64,000 nucleotides of DNA, taken from positions 1 to 64,000 of the forward strand of contig CAMKWS010000008.1 of the NCBI GenBank assembly GCA_946476985.1, read 5' to 3'. The position numbers and the translations under genes are program-made. The notes beneath the pieces were generated by a model that was given only the letters and a program-made list of their open reading frames with translations, was not told the origin of the DNA and ran no database searches. Positions 1 to 8,528 of the stretch are shown piece by piece; within the stretch, counting starts at the first letter, position 1, and each line of letters begins with the position of its first letter. Origin of the DNA: an uncultured Acetobacteraceae bacterium. Its GTDB lineage: Bacteria; Pseudomonadota; Alphaproteobacteria; Acetobacterales; Acetobacteraceae.

Positions 1-28
1 GCTTGTTTTAGGTAAACGCTTACAAATA

Positions 29-58
29 GAAAGGGCTCCTGTGAAGAGGAGCCCTTTC
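29..58 (-). terminator. Hairpin terminator distal to metE
   Basis: A 12-bp perfect stem (29-40 with 47-58) closes a six-base loop. On the minus strand it is followed by CTATTTGT, a loose T-rich tail, so it probably ends the metE transcript. It may also serve a plus-strand gene lying left of the window. Confidence 0.6.
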
Positions 59-63
59 CTGTA

Positions 64-85
64 GGGGGGTGGTGAAGCACCCCCC
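64..85. repeat. G/C-rich hairpin, 8-bp stem
   Basis: GGGGGGTG (64-71) pairs perfectly with CACCCCCC (78-85) around a six-base loop. It has no T tract on either side. It is the middle of three stem-loops stacked between the window edge and metE. Confidence 0.6.
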
Positions 86-88
86 TGA

Positions 89-137
89 GGAACCCGGATT
101 CATGGATGGATCGTGCTAGGTAATGAATCCGGGTTCC
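89..137 (-). repeat. 15-bp stem-loop just after the metE stop
   Basis: GGAACCCGGATTCAT (89-103) is perfectly complementary to ATGAATCCGGGTTCC (123-137), with a 19-base loop. In the metE transcript it begins 12 bases after the stop codon. There is no U tract, so it looks more like a 3'-end stabilising structure or a protein-bound dyad than a simple terminator. Confidence 0.65.
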
Positions 138-149
138 ATCTCTTTGGCC

Positions 150-2474
150 TTAACCGCGTACAATCTGTGCAGCGCGCACAAGATTAGCGATTGCTGGGCG
201 TGTTTCTTCCCAGTGGCGTGTTTTTAGGCCGCAATCAGGATTGACCCAGAGTTGACGGCGGGAGACTTTTTTCTCTGCCGCTCTAAGAAGCTCAACCATT
301 TCTTCAACTGAAGGAACACGAGGGGAGTGAATGTCATACACGCCCGGGCCGATCTCAGCTGGGTAGTGGTGGTCGGTAAAGGCTTCGAGCAGTTCCATTT
401 TAGAACGTGCTGTTTCAATTGAGATCACGTCAGCATCCATTGCGGCGATGGCCTCAATGATGTCGTTGAACTCAGAGTAGCACATATGGGTGTGGATCTG
501 CGTTTTGTCTTGCACACCGCTGGCGGTAACGCGGAAACTTTCGACAGCCCAGTCCAGATAATGTTGCCAGTCTTTTTTGCGTAGAGGCAGACCTTCACGC
601 AGGGCGGCTTCATCAATCTGGATGGCGGCGCAACCTGCTGTTTCAAGGTCGAGAACTTCATCGCGGATCGCAAAAGCGATCTGACGGCATGTTTCAGAAC
701 GTGGCTGATCATCCCGCACGAAGGACCAGTTAAGAATGGTTACTGGGCCTGTCAGCATTCCTTTTACAGGTTTGTCTGAGCAGGATTGTGCATAACGCCA
801 CCAATCTAATGTCATTGGAGCCGGGCGAGAGACATCACCAAAGATGATGGGTGGGCGCACATAGCGGGAGCCGTAGGATTGCACCCAAGCATGTTTGGTA
901 AAGACGAAGCCGGAGAGCTTCTCACCAAAATACTGCACCATATCGTTACGTTCAAATTCGCCATGAACGAGAACATCCAGCCCGACCTCTTCCTGCCATT
1001 TAATAGCCTCTTTGGTCTTTTCTTGCAGGAAGGCGACATAATCTTGGGTGGAAAGCTCTTTCTTCGCATGACGTGCACGAGCCTGGCGGACTTCCTTCGT
1101 TTGAGGGAAGGAGCCGATGGTCGTTGTCGGGAAGAGTGGGAGCTTGAGAGCTGCCTCTTGTGCTTTCTGCCGCGTTGGGAAGGCAGATTGCCGCTGTGTC
1201 AGAGCGATATCTTTTTGTGCAGCACGTTTTTTGACATCTTGGTTATGAATACGGACGGATGTCTTACGGTTTTGCACGGCGTGGTCAGATGCAGCGAGTG
1301 CTTCTTTTACGCTATCGCGACCTTCATTGAGAGCTTTTGCAAGTGTGGCAAGTTCGGCAATCTTTTGCGTTGCAAATGCAAGCCAAGATTTAATCTCTTC
1401 ATCAAGTCCTGTCTCACGTTCTAGGTCGATCGGTGTGTGTAGCAGTGAGCAGGACGGTGCTAAGATGATATCACGCTGAGCTGCAATAGGTGCAATGCGA
1501 TCTAGGATCTTGGAGAGGTCTGCACGCCAAATGTTACGACCATCAATCACACCAAGGGAGAGAAGAAGGTCGGGCCGTGCTTTGGCAAGAACATCATTAA
1601 GCTGTTCTGGAGCGCGGATAAGGTCGATATGCAACCCGTGAACCGGCAGGGACAGAGCCGTATCGAGATTATCACCTAGACCACCGAAATAGGTCGTCAG
1701 AAGCAGTTTAATTTCAGGAACGGAACTTGTCAGGCTCTGATAAGCGATTTGGAACGCTTTGCGATCTGCCTCATTTAGATCCAGCACCAAGGTCGGTTCA
1801 TCAATTTGTACCCATTCAGCCCCGGCGTCACGCAGTTGACGGAGGACATCAGCATACACAGGCAGCAGAGCTGTAAGTAGGTCGAGACGGTTGAAGGACT
1901 GACCGTGTGTCTTACCTAAGAGGAGGAAGCTAACAGGCCCGAGGAGGACAGGGCGGGTGTCAAAGCCAAGAGCTTTTGCCTCTTTATATTCATCAATGAT
2001 TTTGGTGGAAGCCAAACGGAATGTTTGGTCCTGTGTGAATTCCGGCACGAGATAATGGTAGTTCGTGTCGAACCATTTTGTCATTTCTGCAGCGGGGACA
2101 TCTGTAGAGTGATGATGGTGGCCAGCACATTCTTGTGGGTGTTCATCCTCAGAACCAGCAACCTGACGCCCGCGCGCCATTGCAAAATAGGTTGTGAGAT
2201 CTACAGGGCCTGTTGTGTGGCCGTAAATCTCAGGTACGGCCCCGACGAGGGCACTTGTATCAAGCACATGGTCATAAAGAGAAAAATCGTTAGAGGGCAG
2301 AATGTCTGCTCCCTGATCTTTTTGGCGTGTCCAGGCTTCTTTACGAAGTGTGGCGGCTGTTTCGAACAGTTCAGCTTCACTGCTGGTGCCAGCCCAGAAG
2401 CTTTCAAGTGCTTTTTTTAGCTCACGGCGGGTCCCGATACGAGGGAAGCCCAAGGTCGCAACGCGTACAGTCAT
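150..2474 (-). CDS. metE: Cobalamin-independent methionine synthase MetE
   Basis: 5-methyltetrahydropteroyltriglutamate-homocysteine S-methyltransferase (774 aa, usual length about 755-775). It transfers the methyl group of polyglutamylated methyl-THF to homocysteine, the last step of methionine synthesis, in the cytoplasm. The N-terminal barrel starts with the PRIGTRRELKKALE signature; the C-terminal catalytic barrel carries the four expected zinc ligands: His663 and Cys665 in HMCYSEF, a Glu near 687 in SIETARSK, and Cys748 in NPDCGLKTR. The start is supported by AGAGG six bases upstream of ATG. It diverges from a SahR-like regulator and metF, which supplies its methyl donor. A long structured leader (2494-2577) precedes it. 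It is intact, and no vitamin B12 switch is recognisable upstream. Confidence 0.97.
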   Translation of the reverse strand: MTVRVATLGFPRIGTRRELKKALESFWAGTSSEAELFETAATLRKEAWTRQKDQGADILPSNDFSLYDHVLDTSALVGAVPEIYGHTTGPVDLTTYFAMARGRQVAGSEDEHPQECAGHHHHSTDVPAAEMTKWFDTNYHYLVPEFTQDQTFRLASTKIIDEYKEAKALGFDTRPVLLGPVSFLLLGKTHGQSFNRLDLLTALLPVYADVLRQLRDAGAEWVQIDEPTLVLDLNEADRKAFQIAYQSLTSSVPEIKLLLTTYFGGLGDNLDTALSLPVHGLHIDLIRAPEQLNDVLAKARPDLLLSLGVIDGRNIWRADLSKILDRIAPIAAQRDIILAPSCSLLHTPIDLERETGLDEEIKSWLAFATQKIAELATLAKALNEGRDSVKEALAASDHAVQNRKTSVRIHNQDVKKRAAQKDIALTQRQSAFPTRQKAQEAALKLPLFPTTTIGSFPQTKEVRQARARHAKKELSTQDYVAFLQEKTKEAIKWQEEVGLDVLVHGEFERNDMVQYFGEKLSGFVFTKHAWVQSYGSRYVRPPIIFGDVSRPAPMTLDWWRYAQSCSDKPVKGMLTGPVTILNWSFVRDDQPRSETCRQIAFAIRDEVLDLETAGCAAIQIDEAALREGLPLRKKDWQHYLDWAVESFRVTASGVQDKTQIHTHMCYSEFNDIIEAIAAMDADVISIETARSKMELLEAFTDHHYPAEIGPGVYDIHSPRVPSVEEMVELLRAAEKKVSRRQLWVNPDCGLKTRHWEETRPAIANLVRAAQIVRG

Positions 2475-2493
2475 AACGTACCTCTTAACGTTG

Positions 2494-2577
2494 GGTGGGG
2501 CTTGGGTGTTTCCCTTTCACCTTCTGCGGCGGTTATGCCGCCCAAGGAGAAAGAGAAACAGCAGGGAAGGCCCCACC
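2494..2577 (-). promoter_or_regulatory. Long hairpin in the metE 5' leader
   Basis: On the minus strand GGTGGGGC and GCCCCACC close an 84-base arm. Inside it, TGTTTCTCTTTC pairs with GAAAGGGAAACA (one G-U), then CCUU with AAGG, and GGCGG with CCGCC around a CATAA loop. The arm ends about 20 bases before the start codon. Next to it, AACGT and ACGTT (2475-2492) can form a small stem placing the AGAGG ribosome site in its loop. I do not recognise a named riboswitch family; the role in metE control is inferred. Confidence 0.55.
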
Positions 2578-2713
2578 GGAAAAATGTAAGCCGCCATAAA
2601 CGGCCAGTTAAAGCGACCTCAGTGGCGTTTCGTGGAAATCGAAAAAGCCTTTGAAACCGTCTTCGATCATCAGGAGTGACAGGGCTTCGAAATTATGTCA
2701 ACACCTGTTGCAC

Positions 2714-2733
2714 ATATAATGAAGTTGTTATAT
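2714..2733 (+). promoter_or_regulatory. Inverted repeat ATATAA-N8-TTATAT, candidate operator
   Basis: Perfect six-base half-sites separated by eight bases lie ten bases before the likely start of the ArsR-type regulator and in the divergent metE/regulator gap. Position and A/T-rich dyad form fit an ArsR-family operator that could control both directions. No footprint information is available, so the assignment is inference. Confidence 0.4.
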
Positions 2734-2742
2734 ATAGTTTTC

Positions 2743-3711
2743 ATGGATCGTACTCTTATAATTTTTCAGGCTCTCGCAGAGCCTACGCGTTTAAGAATTT
2801 TACGCTTATTGCGTGAAATGGAATTGTCAGTTGGCGAGTTGGCTCAGGTTCTTGGCCAGAGTCAGCCTCGCGTCTCCCGGCATGTGAAGGTGCTGGCAGA
2901 AGCCGAGCTGGTGGAGCGCCGCAAAGAAGGGAGTTGGGTATTCCTCGCCTTGGGGGATGAGAATGACCTAGAGCCCATTTTTGCAGCGCTAGATCATTGG
3001 CGCCGGTTTCATGAGGAAGACGACGACGAAATGGGCCGTGCAGACCGGCAACGCCTGCAAGCCGTGCGTAATGTACGGATGGGTGAGGCTGAAGACTGGT
3101 TTGAAGTACATGCTGCAGAATGGGATGCGATTCGCTCCCTGCATGTTTCGGAACAAGACGTCGAGTCGGCCATTATGAAGCTGGTGGGTCCGCCATCTTT
3201 AGGGCGGGTGGTCGATATTGGGACAGGCACTGGGCGTATGCTCGAGCTATTGGCCCCGTATAGCCAGAGTGCCGTTGGGTTTGACCGTAGCCCGTCTATG
3301 TTGAGGCTTGCTCGTGTCAAACTGGAGAATGACCGCACCGCCGCAGGCGAAGAGATTAAGCTTAGGCAGGGTAACTTTTATGCCCTGCCTATGACGGAAG
3401 GCTCCGCTGATCTGACAATTCTTCATCAAGCATTGCGTTATGCGCAGCATCCGGCGGCGGTTATTGCCGAGTCGGCTCGTATTTTGTCGCCCGGTGGGCG
3501 TCTGTTGGTGGTGGATTTTGCACTGCATGACCGCGAGGAGCTGCGCACACGGGATGCGCATATGTATCTGGGCTTTAGTGATGACCAGATGCAGCAATGG
3601 TTTAAGGCAGCTGGGCTTGTTGCAGATGAGCCCATCTCTTTGGACGGTGAGTTGACCGTAAAGCTCTGGTTAGGGCGTTTGCAGTCTAAGAAACAATCAA
3701 GGGTTACATAG
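2743..3711 (+). CDS. ArsR-family regulator with methyltransferase-like sensor domain (SahR-like)
   Basis: Predicted repressor of methionine-cycle genes. Residues about 1-80 are a winged helix-turn-helix of the ArsR type (LAEPTRLRILRLL, LGQSQPRVSRHVKVL). Residues about 130-310 form a class I methyltransferase fold with motif I VVDIGTGTGRM and later LSPGGRLLVVDF. This architecture matches SahR, described in Proteobacteria as an S-adenosylhomocysteine-responsive repressor of metE, metF, metK and ahcY. Its place between divergent metE and downstream metF (28 bases away) supports that role. An upstream ATG at 2695 would add 16 residues not typical of the family; ATG 2743 opens the conserved MDRTLIIFQALAEPTR, but neither has a good ribosome site. 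A plain methyltransferase is the alternative. Confidence 0.8.
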   Translation: MDRTLIIFQALAEPTRLRILRLLREMELSVGELAQVLGQSQPRVSRHVKVLAEAELVERRKEGSWVFLALGDENDLEPIFAALDHWRRFHEEDDDEMGRADRQRLQAVRNVRMGEAEDWFEVHAAEWDAIRSLHVSEQDVESAIMKLVGPPSLGRVVDIGTGTGRMLELLAPYSQSAVGFDRSPSMLRLARVKLENDRTAAGEEIKLRQGNFYALPMTEGSADLTILHQALRYAQHPAAVIAESARILSPGGRLLVVDFALHDREELRTRDAHMYLGFSDDQMQQWFKAAGLVADEPISLDGELTVKLWLGRLQSKKQSRVT

Positions 3712-3739
3712 AACCGTATGTAAAAAAGGAACTGGCATT

Positions 3740-4618
3740 ATGCCTGAGGTCTCATTTGAATTCTTCCCAGCAAAGACGGAAGAAAAGTCAGCGTCTGTAT
3801 TGCGGGTTGCTCGCCGTTTGTCAGGGTTTGACCCCCGCTTTATGTCTGTCACTTACGGGGCAGGTGGTTCTTCGCGTGAGCGCACATTGCAGATGCTGAA
3901 GGAGATGTCAGGCCAGTTTCATGTTCCTTTGGCTGGTCATCTAACTTGCGTGGGAGCATCCCGCGGGGAAGTTGATGATGTTGCCCGCGCATATTGGGAC
4001 GCAGGTGTGCGCCACATTGTGGCATTAAGAGGAGATGTAAAACCACTTAAGAGTGGCGCTCCTGCAAGATATGAGCCACATCCGCAAGGGTATCGCTATG
4101 CGGCGGATCTTGTAGCGGGGCTAAAAAAGATTGCTCCGTTTGAGATCTCTGTCGCAGCCTATCCCGAGATACATCCAGAGGCGGCATCGGCTCAGCTGGA
4201 CCTTGGGCATCTTAAAGCAAAATTTGATGCTGGGGCTGATCGTGCCATTACTCAATTTTTCTTTGATGCAGAAGCCTTTTTGCGTTTTAGGGATCGTGCC
4301 GCTGCTGCGGGGATTAATCGACCGATTGTTCCTGGGATTTTGCCAATCGGACGGGCAACTCAGGCGTGGCGTTTTGCTAAAATGTGTGGGGCAGCCGTGC
4401 CAGCAGAGTTGAGGGATCTCTTTGATGGCTTGGATGATCTCGCCCCTATCCGGACACGTTTAAGCGCTGTTGTGACAGATCGCCTTTGCCAGCGTTTACG
4501 GGAAGAGGGGGTAAATCACTTCCACTTTTATACGTTGAACCAAAGTGCGCCGACTTCGACATTATGCACCCTTCTAGGGCGTCGTTTGTCGCACAAGTTG
4601 GTTGATATTGCTGCGTAA
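3740..4618 (+). CDS. metF: 5,10-methylenetetrahydrofolate reductase MetF
   Basis: FAD-dependent reductase that makes 5-methyl-THF, the methyl donor used by MetE. The 292-aa length is normal for bacterial MetF. Family signatures run in order: FEFFPAKTEE at the N-terminus (flavin/folate site Glu), MSVTYGAGG, HLTC, HIVALRGD, ISVAAYPEIHPEA, the folate-site segment ITQFFFD, PGILPI, and a HFHFYTLN ending. AAAAGGA lies about eight bases before ATG. It sits 28 bases behind the SahR-like gene, so the two are probably one transcript, ending at the bidirectional terminator 4637-4679. Confidence 0.97.
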   Translation: MPEVSFEFFPAKTEEKSASVLRVARRLSGFDPRFMSVTYGAGGSSRERTLQMLKEMSGQFHVPLAGHLTCVGASRGEVDDVARAYWDAGVRHIVALRGDVKPLKSGAPARYEPHPQGYRYAADLVAGLKKIAPFEISVAAYPEIHPEAASAQLDLGHLKAKFDAGADRAITQFFFDAEAFLRFRDRAAAAGINRPIVPGILPIGRATQAWRFAKMCGAAVPAELRDLFDGLDDLAPIRTRLSAVVTDRLCQRLREEGVNHFHFYTLNQSAPTSTLCTLLGRRLSHKLVDIAA

Positions 4619-4636
4619 GAAAGGGATGTAGCTATA

Positions 4637-4679
4637 AAAAAAGCCCCCTGGCCTGAAGGAAAGGCTAGGGGGCTTTTTT
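4637..4679. terminator. Bidirectional terminator between metF and infC
   Basis: AAAAAAGCCCCCT (4637-4649) pairs with AGGGGGCTTTTTT (4667-4679). It gives a T tract on both strands and separates two convergent genes. Confidence 0.9.
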
Positions 4680-4692
4680 GTAAGAGAAGGAC

Positions 4693-5253
4693 TTACTTTG
4701 TGTCCCGCTGCTTGCTTGGTGCCAGAATCATAATCATCTGACGATTCTCAAGGCGAGGCATTTGTTCAGCCTTGGCAATATCCTCAACAGACTCGCGGAT
4801 ACGGCCCATCATTTTTGCGCCAAGGTCTTGGTGAGCCACCTCGCGCCCTTTAAAGCGTAGGGAGACTTTCACTTTATCACCAGCTTCAAGGAACGAACGA
4901 ACGGCCTTAGCTTTGGTCTGGAAGTCGTGCTCGCCGGTACCTGGGCGCACTTTAACTTCCTTAATCTCAATGACCTTTTGCTTTTTGCGAGCCTCGTTAC
5001 GTTTTTTCTGCTGTTCATATTTGAACTTGCCGTAATCAAGGATCTTCGCAACCGGAGGTTCTGCCGTCGGGCTGATTTCTAGAAGATCGAGCCCTTCAGA
5101 AAATGCACGGGAAAGGGCATCGCGCGTCTGCATGATGCCGATCATTTCCCCTTCAGCATCAATAACACGCACCTGTGGCACACGGATCTCTTCATTAACG
5201 CGCGGCCCTTCGCGAGTTGGGGCGGCGTGAAACGGCGGTCTAGCTATGGTCAT
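4693..5253 (-). CDS. infC: Translation initiation factor IF-3
   Basis: IF-3 binds the 30S subunit and rejects non-canonical start codons and wrong initiator tRNAs. It is about 186 aa, with an N-terminal domain (VNEEIRVPQVRVIDAEGE, then EISPTAEPPVAKILDYGKF), a lysine-rich linker, and a C-terminal domain (VSLRFKGREVAHQ, ending RQMIMILAPSK). The stretch AGGAG directly abuts the ATG with no spacing; an in-frame ATA two codons later (5245-5247) lies at the usual six-base distance, so true initiation may be at AUA. The gene follows thrS by 115 bases and runs into a terminator: rpmI and rplT, which often follow infC, are not here. Confidence 0.95.
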   Translation of the reverse strand: MTIARPPFHAAPTREGPRVNEEIRVPQVRVIDAEGEMIGIMQTRDALSRAFSEGLDLLEISPTAEPPVAKILDYGKFKYEQQKKRNEARKKQKVIEIKEVKVRPGTGEHDFQTKAKAVRSFLEAGDKVKVSLRFKGREVAHQDLGAKMMGRIRESVEDIAKAEQMPRLENRQMIMILAPSKQRDTK

Positions 5254-5368
5254 CTCCTGTCATTGCATATGTTCGTATCCGCTATAAAAGCATGACGAAC
5301 ACGGAAATCATATAGCGATTCATACCCTTGGTACCGTTGCGGCGCAAGGGGGGCAGAATCGGTGTTTA

Positions 5369-7303
5369 TTAGGCGGTTTTCCGGGCGATATCTGGTGGAG
5401 TTACTTCACTCGTAAGAGTAGAGAGAACTTCATCAAGCGGCAGAACTTTTTGTGCCTGCTCGCCTAACCGGCGGATGCTTACAGTGCCTTCTTCAGCTTC
5501 ACGGCGGCCGACAACGAGGATAACTGGCACACGGGCAAGGCTATGCTCACGTACTTTTGCGTTAATTTTCTCATTGCGGATATCGCTCTCAACATGCAAC
5601 CCAGCCTGACGGAGGCGGTTTGTGACCTCCAATGCGTAATCTGCTGCGTCAGTCACAATGCTGGCAACAACAACTTGTGTTGGTGCTAACCAAAGAGGGA
5701 ATTTGCCAGCATATTGCTCAATCAAGATGCCTAAGAAGCGCTCAAAGCTCCCGAGGATAGCGCGATGTAGCATTACAGGGCGGTGGCGGGCACTGTCTTC
5801 TCCAATGTAGGAGGCATCTAAGCGTTCTGGCAGGACGTAATCGACCTGCAAGGTGCCGCATTGCCAGTCACGGCCGATCGCATCGGTAAGGACAAACTCT
5901 AGTTTTGGGCCATAAAAGGCACCTTCACCAGGGTTCAGTTCATATTCAACGCCGACCATCTCACAAGCACGTTTGAGAGAGGCTTCTGCACGGTCCCATA
6001 CTTCATCAGAGCCAGCACGTGTTTCGGGCCGGTCGGAGAATTTGACGCGGAAGCTCTCAAAGCCGAAATCTTTGTACACTTCGCCTAGCATGGTGACAAA
6101 ACGTGCTGTTTCTTCGGCGATTTGATCATCTGTACAGAAGATATGTGCATCATCTTGGGTAAAGCCGCGTACGCGCATAATACCATGCAGTGAGCCTGAA
6201 GGCTCATAACGATGACATGCTCCAAACTCAGCCATGCGTAGGGGAAGCTCACGGTAAGAACGCAGGCCATGGCGGAAGATTTGCACATGGCATGGGCAGT
6301 TCATCGGTTTAAGGGCGAGGGTTTTATCCTCATCCTCAACAGTCGCAATGAACATATTCTCGCGATATTTTTCCCAATGGCCAGAAGCTTCCCATAAGGT
6401 GCGGTCTACTAGCTGTGGGGTACGGACCTCTTGATAGCCGTTACGTTCTTGGGCACGACGCATATAATCTTGCACCGTGTTGTACAAACGCCAGCCTTTC
6501 TGGTGCCAGAAGATCTGACCAACCGCTTCTTCTTGAATATGAAATAGGTCCATATCCCGGCCAAGGCGACGATGGTCACGTTTCTCGGCTTCTTCGAGAC
6601 GTAGAAGATAGGCTTTTAGCTCTTTCTTATCGCGCCATGCTGTCCCATAAATACGTGTAAGCATGGGGTTACGGTGGTCCCCACGCCAATAGGCCCCAGC
6701 AACACGCATAAGTTTAAAAGCATTGCCAACATCTGCTGTTGTACGGAGATGCGGCCCACGGCAGAGGTCTAGCCATTCACCTTGGCGGTAAATGGAGATG
6801 ACTTCTTCTTCTGGGAGATCACGAATCAGTTCCGCTTTAAAGCGCTCGCCACGTTCCTCAAAGAAGGCAATGGCTTCGTTGCGGTCCCACTCCTCACGCT
6901 CGAAGGCAGCGCCACGGGTGATGATCTCGGCCATTTTCTTTTCAATGGCTTCAAAATCTGCTGGGGTGAACGGCTTTTCACGGAAAAAGTCGTAATAAAA
7001 GCCATCTTTAATGCTTGGGCCGATGGTTACTTGTGTACCTGGCCATAGTTCCTGCACGGCTTCTGCCATGACATGGGCGGCGTCATGGCGGATCATCTCT
7101 AGGGCTTCATCATCTTTGCGGGTGATAAAGCGGATAGAGCAATCCTCGGTGATGCTGTGGCTGATATCAACAGCTTTGCCGTTAATTTCCATGGCCATAG
7201 CAGCGCGAGCAAGACCTGGACCAATGGAGTCGGCCAGTGTCGTGCCAGTCACTGCCCCGTCGAAGGTGCGAACGCTTCCATCGGGTAGGGTAATGGCGGG
7301 CAT
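5369..7303 (-). CDS. thrS: Threonyl-tRNA synthetase
   Basis: Class II synthetase charging tRNA-Thr (644 aa). Domains in order: TGS domain ([13 protein letters not shown], residues 1-60), N2 editing domain with the HxxxH motif in [10 protein letters not shown], catalytic core with [10 protein letters not shown] (zinc Cys), [10 protein letters not shown] (motif 2 region) and the C-terminal motif 3 arginine in GSFERFLGI, then a C-terminal anticodon-binding domain. An earlier in-frame ATG at 7330 exists, but ATG 7303 is chosen because it opens the conserved TGS domain and has AAGGAG nine bases upstream. That ribosome site is inside a perfect 12-base palindrome (7305-7316). An extended -10-like TGCTATAAG lies at 7345-7353 on the same strand. 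Confidence 0.97.
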   Translation of the reverse strand: MPAITLPDGSVRTFDGAVTGTTLADSIGPGLARAAMAMEINGKAVDISHSITEDCSIRFITRKDDEALEMIRHDAAHVMAEAVQELWPGTQVTIGPSIKDGFYYDFFREKPFTPADFEAIEKKMAEIITRGAAFEREEWDRNEAIAFFEERGERFKAELIRDLPEEEVISIYRQGEWLDLCRGPHLRTTADVGNAFKLMRVAGAYWRGDHRNPMLTRIYGTAWRDKKELKAYLLRLEEAEKRDHRRLGRDMDLFHIQEEAVGQIFWHQKGWRLYNTVQDYMRRAQERNGYQEVRTPQLVDRTLWEASGHWEKYRENMFIATVEDEDKTLALKPMNCPCHVQIFRHGLRSYRELPLRMAEFGACHRYEPSGSLHGIMRVRGFTQDDAHIFCTDDQIAEETARFVTMLGEVYKDFGFESFRVKFSDRPETRAGSDEVWDRAEASLKRACEMVGVEYELNPGEGAFYGPKLEFVLTDAIGRDWQCGTLQVDYVLPERLDASYIGEDSARHRPVMLHRAILGSFERFLGILIEQYAGKFPLWLAPTQVVVASIVTDAADYALEVTNRLRQAGLHVESDIRNEKINAKVREHSLARVPVILVVGRREAEEGTVSIRRLGEQAQKVLPLDEVLSTLTSEVTPPDIARKTA

Positions 7304-7304
7304 G

Positions 7305-7316
7305 AAGGAGCTCCTT
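7305..7316 (-). promoter_or_regulatory. Palindrome covering the thrS ribosome-binding site
   Basis: AAGGAGCTCCTT is a perfect 12-base palindrome that contains the whole thrS Shine-Dalgarno. In RNA it can fold as AAGG/CCTT around AGCT. This could be chance or a small translational control site. Confidence 0.35.
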
Positions 7317-7442
7317 GGTCGATGTTTCAAAATAGATGTTGCCCCTTATAGCATAGCTATGGGCTTGTGGCGAAAATGGCCTCTAATGGCTCTATTCTGC
7401 AAGCCCTAATCTGCTTGATAAGAGCGTTGGTGTGTCGATTCT

Positions 7443-8408
7443 TTAGGAAGAAAGCCTAGAGAGGCGTTCTTTTATGAGGGGAAGCCCCCATTCATGGAGT
7501 AATGAAATGACCCGTGCGGGAGAGAGGGTAGAGAGAGGTTGCCCGCTTAATGTGCGACTATAGTGGGCTTGAAGGGCCTGGGGGGCGCAACGTCGTGGGT
7601 CACTTTCATGAGAGAAGAGGGTTAATGTTGGGCAGTTCATTGTTGCGGCAATATGCATGGGCCCGGTGTCATTGCCGATAGCGAGGGCTGCACGATGGAG
7701 GAGGCCTGCGAGTGCTGGAATGTCCGTTTGGCCGGTGAGGTTTTTTGATGCAGGGGCTTGGGAGCAGATGGAGTGGGCAATGTCATTTTGTGTGCTGTCA
7801 CCAACGATAACAGGACATAATCCCCATTGGTTTATTTGGTGAGCGAGTCTGGCGAAATAAGAGGCTGGCCACTGTTTGCCTGGTCTATGTGCGGCGGCCC
7901 CGGGGACGAGCACGATATAAGGTGAGGGGAGTTTGGGACCTTCTTCAATTAAGAAGGATGGAATGGTGCGTGGTGGGAGGGTAATTCCTGCTGCACGGAG
8001 TTGATCTTTTTGCCGCATTAATGTGTGCATATGTCGTACATGCGGGTTGTGGTGCGGCAATGTCGCTTTAGGGTGTTGGCCTGACCATATCAGATTGGGT
8101 GGTGCAAGCCGGAAATAATGAGTGGTCCGATGAGAATTTTGGAGGTCAAATACCATATCGACATCTCTTAGGATGCGCTGGATATAGCGGATATGGTGGA
8201 TATTGCCCCAGCTTGGTCGGTCATCAATAAAGACGTGGTTAAACCAAGGAGTTTTCCGAGCAAGTGATGCGTATGGGCTAGCGGTGAGGAGGCTAATATG
8301 CGCTTCGGGGAATGTAGAACGAATGGCTTCAAATGGCCCAAAAGCCTGAAAAATATCGCCTAATGCACCATGGCGAATGATGAGTATCTTGCGGGGGGAG
8401 GAACTCAT
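7443..8408 (-). CDS. Glycosyltransferase family 9 (heptosyltransferase-like)
   Basis: Predicted cytoplasmic-face glycosyltransferase adding a heptose or related sugar to the lipopolysaccharide core. The 321-aa protein shows the GT9 layout: N-terminal KILIIRHGALGDIFQAFG, central VPGAAAHRPGKQWPASYFA, and the C-terminal nucleotide-sugar segment GNDTGPMHIAA. The start at 8408 is chosen because it opens directly on the conserved first strand; an upstream ATG at 8495 would add 29 residues rich in basic and aromatic residues that overlap the grpE terminator. Acceptor and donor cannot be told from sequence. It lies between grpE and thrS, 139 bases before the latter. Confidence 0.85.
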   Translation of the reverse strand: MSSSPRKILIIRHGALGDIFQAFGPFEAIRSTFPEAHISLLTASPYASLARKTPWFNHVFIDDRPSWGNIHHIRYIQRILRDVDMVFDLQNSHRTTHYFRLAPPNLIWSGQHPKATLPHHNPHVRHMHTLMRQKDQLRAAGITLPPRTIPSFLIEEGPKLPSPYIVLVPGAAAHRPGKQWPASYFARLAHQINQWGLCPVIVGDSTQNDIAHSICSQAPASKNLTGQTDIPALAGLLHRAALAIGNDTGPMHIAATMNCPTLTLFSHESDPRRCAPQALQAHYSRTLSGQPLSTLSPARVISLLHEWGLPLIKERLSRLSS

Positions 8409-8484
8409 GATTGAGGCCTTATGGGCGCGCGGTATGGCGACACCACGAAGATGTATTTTTATCAGTTGGGTAAAATGTAAGAAA

Positions 8485-8515
8485 AACCATGCCAAGTACG
8501 AAACTTGGCATGGTT
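8485..8515 (-). terminator. grpE terminator
   Basis: AACCATGCCAAGT (8485-8497) and ACTTGGCATGGTT (8503-8515) form a 13-bp stem. On the minus strand TTTTTCTT follows directly. Confidence 0.85.
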
Positions 8516-8528
8516 GTATGAGCGGTAT

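Noticed and set aside
879..1424. Plus-strand reading of 181 codons inside metE
   Set aside because: It lies opposite a fully convincing metE, has no family features, and its composition is that of an antisense frame.
2475..2694. Cobalamin riboswitch before metE
   Set aside because: A GCCACTG-like piece is present on the minus strand, but the B12 box and the rest of the core are not recognisable.
3740..4618. Possible frameshift or fusion in metF
   Set aside because: The protein is full length and all family motifs are in order.
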